From Anaerolineales bacterium (GTDB lineage Bacteria; Chloroflexota; Anaerolineae; Anaerolineales; JABWBV01): DNA of 7,996 bases. A program made the position numbers and the translations under genes. Positions 5,190-7,996 of this stretch are shown in pieces. The notes below the pieces were generated by a model. The model was not told the origin of the DNA and did not search any database. It worked only from the letters and a program-made list of their open reading frames with translations. The stretch is taken from positions 1 to 7,996 of the forward strand of contig JALUWE010000428.1 in the NCBI GenBank assembly GCA_027019845.1, read 5' to 3'. Numbering within the stretch: position 1 is the stretch's first letter; each line of letters starts with the position of its first letter.

Positions 5190-6200
5190 ATGAACCCTGC
5201 CCTCAAAATCGTCATCCCCATGGCCGGTTTCGGCACCCGGATGCGGCCGCATACCTGGAGCAAGCCCAAGCAGCTGATCCAGATCGCCAACAGCACCATG
5301 CTCGGCCACGTGCTCGACATGCTGGGCACCCTGCCCGCTGAGATGCCTCGCGAACTCATCTTCATCCTCGGCTACCTGGGCGAACAGGTGCAGGAGTACA
5401 TGGCACGGGAGTACCCCGGCCTGCACGTCCACTACGTCTGGCAGCGGGAGATGAGGGGGCAGTCGCACGCCATTTACCAGTGCAAACACCTGCTGGGCGG
5501 GCCGATGTTGATGGTGTTTGCCGATACGTATGTGGACACGGACCTGGGATTCTTGGCGGATGAGGGCGCGGAGGCGGTGGCCTGGACCAAAGAGGTGCCC
5601 GACCCCCGGCGTTTGGGCGTGGCCGTACTGGACCCGCACGGGTGGGTGCGCGGTTTGGTCGAGAAGCCTGCCACCACGGAAAACAAGCTGGCGGTGGTCG
5701 GCTGCTACTACTTCGCGGATTCCCTGGCCCTGCTGGCGGCTATCGAAGAGCAGATGCGCCGGGATGTGCAGCTCAGGGGTGAGTATTTCCTGGCCGACGC
5801 GGTCAACATCATGTTGGCGCGCGGGCTGCGGATGCGGGTGCAGCCGGTGGGGGCCTGGCTGGACGCGGGCACGCCGGAGGCCACGTTGGGTATGAACCGC
5901 TGGCTGCTGGAACACGGGCGCGGTAACACGTCCGAGGCAGCCCAACGCCTGGGGATCAGCATCACCGGCCCGGTGTGGATCGATCCCAGCGCGCGGGTGG
6001 AGGCTTCGGTGATCGGGCCGCATGTCACGATTGGGGCCGGCTGCCGCGTGCGGGGGTCGGTCATCCGCAACAGCATCCTGGAGGCCGAATCCGTGGTGGA
6101 GGGGGCAATTTTGCGGGATTCGCTGGTGGGCAGAAGGGTGAAAGTGCGCGGGGTGAGGGGTATAATCAATGTGGGTGATGATGCGGTCGTCACATCGTAG
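5190..6200 (+). CDS. Sugar-1-phosphate nucleotidylyltransferase with C-terminal left-handed beta-helix
   Basis: The enzyme joins a sugar 1-phosphate to an NTP to give an NDP-sugar for cell-surface polysaccharide or trehalose/glycan synthesis. The 336-residue chain has the RmlA/GlmU-like Rossmann domain with GFGTRMRP (13-20), the lysine of SKPKQL (24-29), GQSHAI (90-95), the metal-binding Asp112 in ADTY, VEKP (157-160), GEYFLADAVN (197-206) and WLDAGTPE (223-230). Residues ~257-325 are hexapeptide-like turns (ITGPVWIDPSARVEASVIGPHVTIGAGCRV), a short left-handed beta-helix as in long RmlA-type or archaeal GlmU-like enzymes. The base and sugar cannot be decided; dTTP/UTP with glucose 1-phosphate is a reasonable guess. 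The ATG at 5190 is preferred because it leads into the conserved KIVIPMAGFGTR core; a TTG at 5160 would overlap the promoter. It leads an apparent three-gene operon. Confidence 0.88.
   Translation: MNPALKIVIPMAGFGTRMRPHTWSKPKQLIQIANSTMLGHVLDMLGTLPAEMPRELIFILGYLGEQVQEYMAREYPGLHVHYVWQREMRGQSHAIYQCKHLLGGPMLMVFADTYVDTDLGFLADEGAEAVAWTKEVPDPRRLGVAVLDPHGWVRGLVEKPATTENKLAVVGCYYFADSLALLAAIEEQMRRDVQLRGEYFLADAVNIMLARGLRMRVQPVGAWLDAGTPEATLGMNRWLLEHGRGNTSEAAQRLGISITGPVWIDPSARVEASVIGPHVTIGAGCRVRGSVIRNSILEAESVVEGAILRDSLVGRRVKVRGVRGIINVGDDAVVTS
6138..6166 (+). promoter_or_regulatory. Possible internal promoter before the small gene and aminotransferase
   Basis: GTGAAA (6138-6143, four of six matches to TTGACA) and a perfect TATAAT (6161-6166) are 17 bases apart, inside the 3' end of the nucleotidylyltransferase gene. 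The start would fall near 6173, about 48 bases before the small gene. The hexamers also encode ordinary residues of that gene, so coincidence is possible. Confidence 0.35.
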
Positions 6201-6220
6201 GGGCACGCCGGGGGTGTTGG

Positions 6221-6433
6221 ATGGGTGATCTGGTCGAGTGCCGTTCGGAGTACGATTATGCCGGGCGGCCTACCGCGGTGTGGTGGCAGGGGGTGCGCCT
6301 GGAGGTGGCCGCGGTGGAGGCGCAGTGGCGCACGCCGGATGGGAAGGGGTTTCGCGTCCGCACCACGGATGGGCAAGTCTTCGAAGTTTTCTATGGAGCG
6401 ATGAACGATGAATGGACAATCCGACAACCATAA
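6221..6433 (+). CDS. Small conserved-looking protein of unknown function (70 residues)
   Basis: The frame MGDLVECRSEYDYAGRPTAV... to EWTIRQP encodes 70 residues, without a signal peptide or membrane segment. It reads as a small all-beta domain, with strands RPTAVWWQGVRLEV, VEAQWRTPDG, GFRVRTTDGQVFEVFYG and DEWTIRQP. The alternation of aromatic and charged residues suggests real coding, and GC-rich third positions match the neighbours. It recalls the small DUF6504-like proteins found in Actinobacteria and Chloroflexota, but this is a weak impression. It starts 20 bases after the nucleotidylyltransferase stop, with a G-rich GGGGTGTTGG before the ATG, and its last 26 bases overlap the aminotransferase start. 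Co-translation with both neighbours is likely; the function is unknown. Confidence 0.65.
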   Translation: MGDLVECRSEYDYAGRPTAVWWQGVRLEVAAVEAQWRTPDGKGFRVRTTDGQVFEVFYGAMNDEWTIRQP

Positions 6434-7595
6434 TGCCGCCCGTTTTCTGTCCCGCCGGGTGGCTGGTCTGAAGCCTTCGGGCATCCGCAAGTTTTTCGAC
6501 ATCGTGGCGACGATGGAGGATGTGATCTCGCTGGGTATCGGCGAGCCGGATTTTGTCACGCCCGCGCCGGTTCTGGAGGCTGGTATCCGCTCGCTGCGCG
6601 CCGGGCACACGGGGTACACCTCCAACGCGGGCATTTTCGAGCTGCGGGAGGCGGTCTGCGCCCATCTGGAGCGGCTGTATGGCGTGCAGTACGACCCCGG
6701 CAGCGAGATCGTGATCACGGTGGGCGTTTCGGAGGCGGTGTATCTGGCGCTGACCGCCATTCTGGAGTTCGGCGACGAGGTGGTCATCCCCACGCCGTGT
6801 TTCGTGGCCTACCAGGCCGAGGTCACGTTGGCGGGCGGGGTGCCGGTGGAGGTGCCCGCGCGGGTGGAGGACAATTTCATGCCGGACGCGGCGGCCATTC
6901 GGGCGGCCATCACGCCGAAGACGAAGGTCATCTTCCTCGGCTACCCCAACAATCCGACCGGCGCGGTGGCCTCCCGCGAGGTGCTGCTGGAGATCGCCCG
7001 CATTGCGGAGGCGCACGATCTGGTGGTGCTCTCGGACGAGATTTACGACCGGTTGGTGTACGGTGTGGAGCACGTGTGTTTCCCCGCGCTGCCCGGGATG
7101 CGGGAGCGCACCATTTTACTGGGCGGCTTTTCGAAGGACTATGCCATGACCGGCTGGCGGGTGGGCTATGCGTGCGCGCCCGCGGGGTTGCTGCGGGGGC
7201 TGTTGCGCATTCACCAGTATTCGATCATGTCTGCGCCGACCACCGCGCAGGAGGCTGCGCTGGTGGCGATCACGCAGGGGGAGGAGCACGTGGCGCGGAT
7301 GCGCGACGAGTACGACCGCCGGCGCAAGTTGATCGTGCCCGGGTTGAACCAGTTGGGGATGCCCACCTTCGAGCCGAAGGGCGCGTTTTACGCCTTCCCC
7401 AGCATCGCGGCCGCGGGCATGGACGGCGAGACGTTTTCGGAGCTGTTGTTGAAAGAGGAGAAGGTGGCGGTGGTGCCTGGTTCCGCGTTTGGCGCGGGAG
7501 GGGAGGGGTTCGTGCGCTGTTCGTATGCTACCGCGTATGAGCAGATCGAGGAGGCGTTGGAGCGGATGGCGCGGTTCATCCAGCGGCATGGGTGA
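6408..7595 (+). CDS. Class I/II PLP-dependent aminotransferase (aspartate-aminotransferase-like, subgroup I-gamma)
   Basis: This cytosolic fold-type I aminotransferase has 395 residues, the typical family length. The full PLP set is visible: SLGIGEPDF (41-49), Tyr70 in GYTSNAGIFELR, the NNPTG loop (181-185, Asn182), Asp210 and Tyr213 in LSDEIY, the Schiff-base Lys243 in GGFSKDYAMTGWRVGY (239-254), and Arg370 in FVRCSYA for the substrate carboxylate. The AMTGWR form places it with the I-gamma aspartate/aromatic/alanine-type enzymes; the amino donor cannot be told from sequence. The ATG at 6408 has GGAG 9 bases upstream (6395-6398). In-frame overlap with the small gene's 3' end implies translational coupling. 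The adjacent nucleotidylyltransferase does not by itself make this a sugar aminotransferase, which would belong to a different PLP family. Confidence 0.93.
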   Translation: MNGQSDNHNAARFLSRRVAGLKPSGIRKFFDIVATMEDVISLGIGEPDFVTPAPVLEAGIRSLRAGHTGYTSNAGIFELREAVCAHLERLYGVQYDPGSEIVITVGVSEAVYLALTAILEFGDEVVIPTPCFVAYQAEVTLAGGVPVEVPARVEDNFMPDAAAIRAAITPKTKVIFLGYPNNPTGAVASREVLLEIARIAEAHDLVVLSDEIYDRLVYGVEHVCFPALPGMRERTILLGGFSKDYAMTGWRVGYACAPAGLLRGLLRIHQYSIMSAPTTAQEAALVAITQGEEHVARMRDEYDRRRKLIVPGLNQLGMPTFEPKGAFYAFPSIAAAGMDGETFSELLLKEEKVAVVPGSAFGAGGEGFVRCSYATAYEQIEEALERMARFIQRHG

Positions 7596-7598
7596 GGG

Positions 7599-7688
7599 AG
7601 GATAGGGATGGGGATAGGGATAGGGATAGGGATAGGGATGGGGATAGGGATAGGGATGGGGATAGGGATAGGGATAGGGATAGGGATG
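7599..7688 (+). repeat. Tandem GGGATR array (14 exact hexamers), G-quadruplex-capable
   Basis: Starting four bases after the aminotransferase stop, AGGATA leads into 14 uninterrupted hexamers at 7605-7688, each GGGATA or GGGATG. Written as their last base, the order is G AAAA G AA G AAAA G. Units 1-6 and 9-14 are therefore identical 36-base blocks (7605-7640 and 7653-7688). The plus strand, which is the mRNA-like strand for the upstream gene, has G-triplets spaced by three bases, a canonical G-quadruplex pattern. It occupies the intergenic space where a terminator would be expected; no hairpin plus T-run was found. Confidence 0.93.
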
Positions 7689-7689
7689 A

Positions 7690-7729
7690 GCTACCCGCTT
7701 TATGGGATGGGAACCGGAGAAGGGGTAGC
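7690..7729. promoter_or_regulatory. Inverted repeat upstream of the antitoxin gene
   Basis: GCTACCC (7690-7696) and GGGTAGC (7723-7729) form a 7-base inverted repeat with a 26-base gap, ending 27 bases before the antitoxin ATG. Antitoxins of this class usually repress their own promoters through palindromes, so it may be an operator; it could equally be a weak hairpin ending the upstream transcript. No clear promoter hexamers were seen. Confidence 0.3.
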
Positions 7730-7756
7730 CGGGATGTTTTGAAGGAGTGAAGAAAA

Positions 7757-7948
7757 ATGGAAGGTATTCAATATGTGGTTGATGAAAGCGGAAAAAAGAC
7801 AGCTGTATTGATCGATCTCACTAAATACGGAGAGTTTTGGGAAGATTTTTACGACAGCTACCTTGCCAAACAGCGAGCAGGCGAGCCGCGCGAGTCCCTT
7901 GAGGAAGTAAAAAAGCTTCTCCGCGAACAAGGTAAGTTGCGTGAGTGA
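7757..7948 (+). CDS. RelB/Phd-like antitoxin
   Basis: This is a 63-residue protein with the usual antitoxin layout. A short N-terminal beta segment (MEGIQYVVDESGKKTAVLIDLTKYGEF) matches the Phd/RelB pattern YxVDExGxxxAVxIxxxxY. A charged helical tail follows (AKQRAGEPRESLEEVKKLLREQGKL), which would wrap the toxin. The ATG at 7757 has a strong GGAG 9 bases upstream (7744-7747). The stop overlaps the start of a RelE/ParE-like toxin by 8 bases, the standard antitoxin-first operon order. Base composition is less GC-rich than the aminotransferase operon, consistent with separate acquisition. The antitoxin is inferred to neutralise the neighbouring toxin and repress the operon; the exact family (RelB or Phd) is not settled. 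Confidence 0.75.
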   Translation: MEGIQYVVDESGKKTAVLIDLTKYGEFWEDFYDSYLAKQRAGEPRESLEEVKKLLREQGKLRE

Positions 7949-7996
7949 TTACTCCATCACATTTGCTCGTTCGGCGCGCAAGGAGCTTGCAGCACT
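7941..7996 (+). CDS. RelE/ParE-family toxin, N-terminal fragment cut by window edge
   Basis: From the GTG at 7941 the frame reads MSDYSITFARSARKELAAL up to the right edge, 18 complete codons and a partial one. The pattern Y-x-(I/V)-x-F-x-x-S-A-x-K-(E/D)-L is the typical N-terminus of RelE/ParE toxins, which either cleave mRNA at the ribosome (RelE) or poison DNA gyrase (ParE). AAGG about 8 bases upstream and an 8-base overlap with the antitoxin gene support the GTG. The catalytic C-terminal half is outside the window, so which kind of toxin it is, and whether it is intact, cannot be told. Confidence 0.7.
   Translation, partial: MSDYSITFARSARKELAA

Noticed and set aside
5106..7073. Long leftward open frames opposite the nucleotidylyltransferase and aminotransferase genes
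   Set aside because: They are antisense shadows in GC-rich DNA: rich in His, Arg, Pro and Gln and lacking any recognisable domain, while the plus-strand genes carry complete catalytic motifs.
7599..7688. CRISPR array or telomere
   Set aside because: The units are contiguous hexamers without spacers, and the array is internal to the sequence with genes on both sides, so neither reading fits.

Overview
The window reads as chromosomal DNA of a GC-rich, non-photosynthetic-looking Chloroflexota bacterium, most likely Anaerolineae-like. The basis is the roseiflexan-type mevalonate-branch decarboxylase (motif KYWGNRD), the secreted peptidase-MA-type N-terminus, and the overall gene style. This assignment comes from family knowledge and was not checked by a search.

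Layout: bases 1-4955 are a leftward block. In transcription order it holds a mevalonate phosphate/diphosphate decarboxylase (4955-3906), a site-2 metalloprotease of the RseP type (3465-2407) with a good sigma70-like promoter, an acidic HEAT-repeat protein (2316-1318), an AEC-family permease (1321-404, 4-base TTGA overlap) and the start of a secreted protein (402 to the window edge, 1 base after the permease stop). The last three look translationally coupled. Bases 5190-7595 are a rightward operon: a sugar-1-phosphate nucleotidylyltransferase with a C-terminal left-handed beta-helix, a 70-residue conserved-looking small protein, and a class I/II PLP aminotransferase that starts 26 bases inside the small gene. 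The two blocks diverge from a 234-base control region (4956-5189). After the aminotransferase comes a 14-unit GGGATR tandem array, then a RelB/Phd-like antitoxin and the beginning of a RelE/ParE-like toxin, cut by the right edge.

The most informative observation is a 355-base non-coding insertion (3570-3924) between the decarboxylase and the protease gene. It has imperfect terminal inverted repeats, is flanked by a CCTGG direct repeat, and carries several nested palindromes. Removing it together with one CCTGG copy restores a decarboxylase reading frame that stops four codons further on, just before the protease promoter. The insertion therefore appears to have replaced the enzyme's last residues. 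No CRISPR array, phage region or obvious new defence system is visible; most of the genes are housekeeping types.
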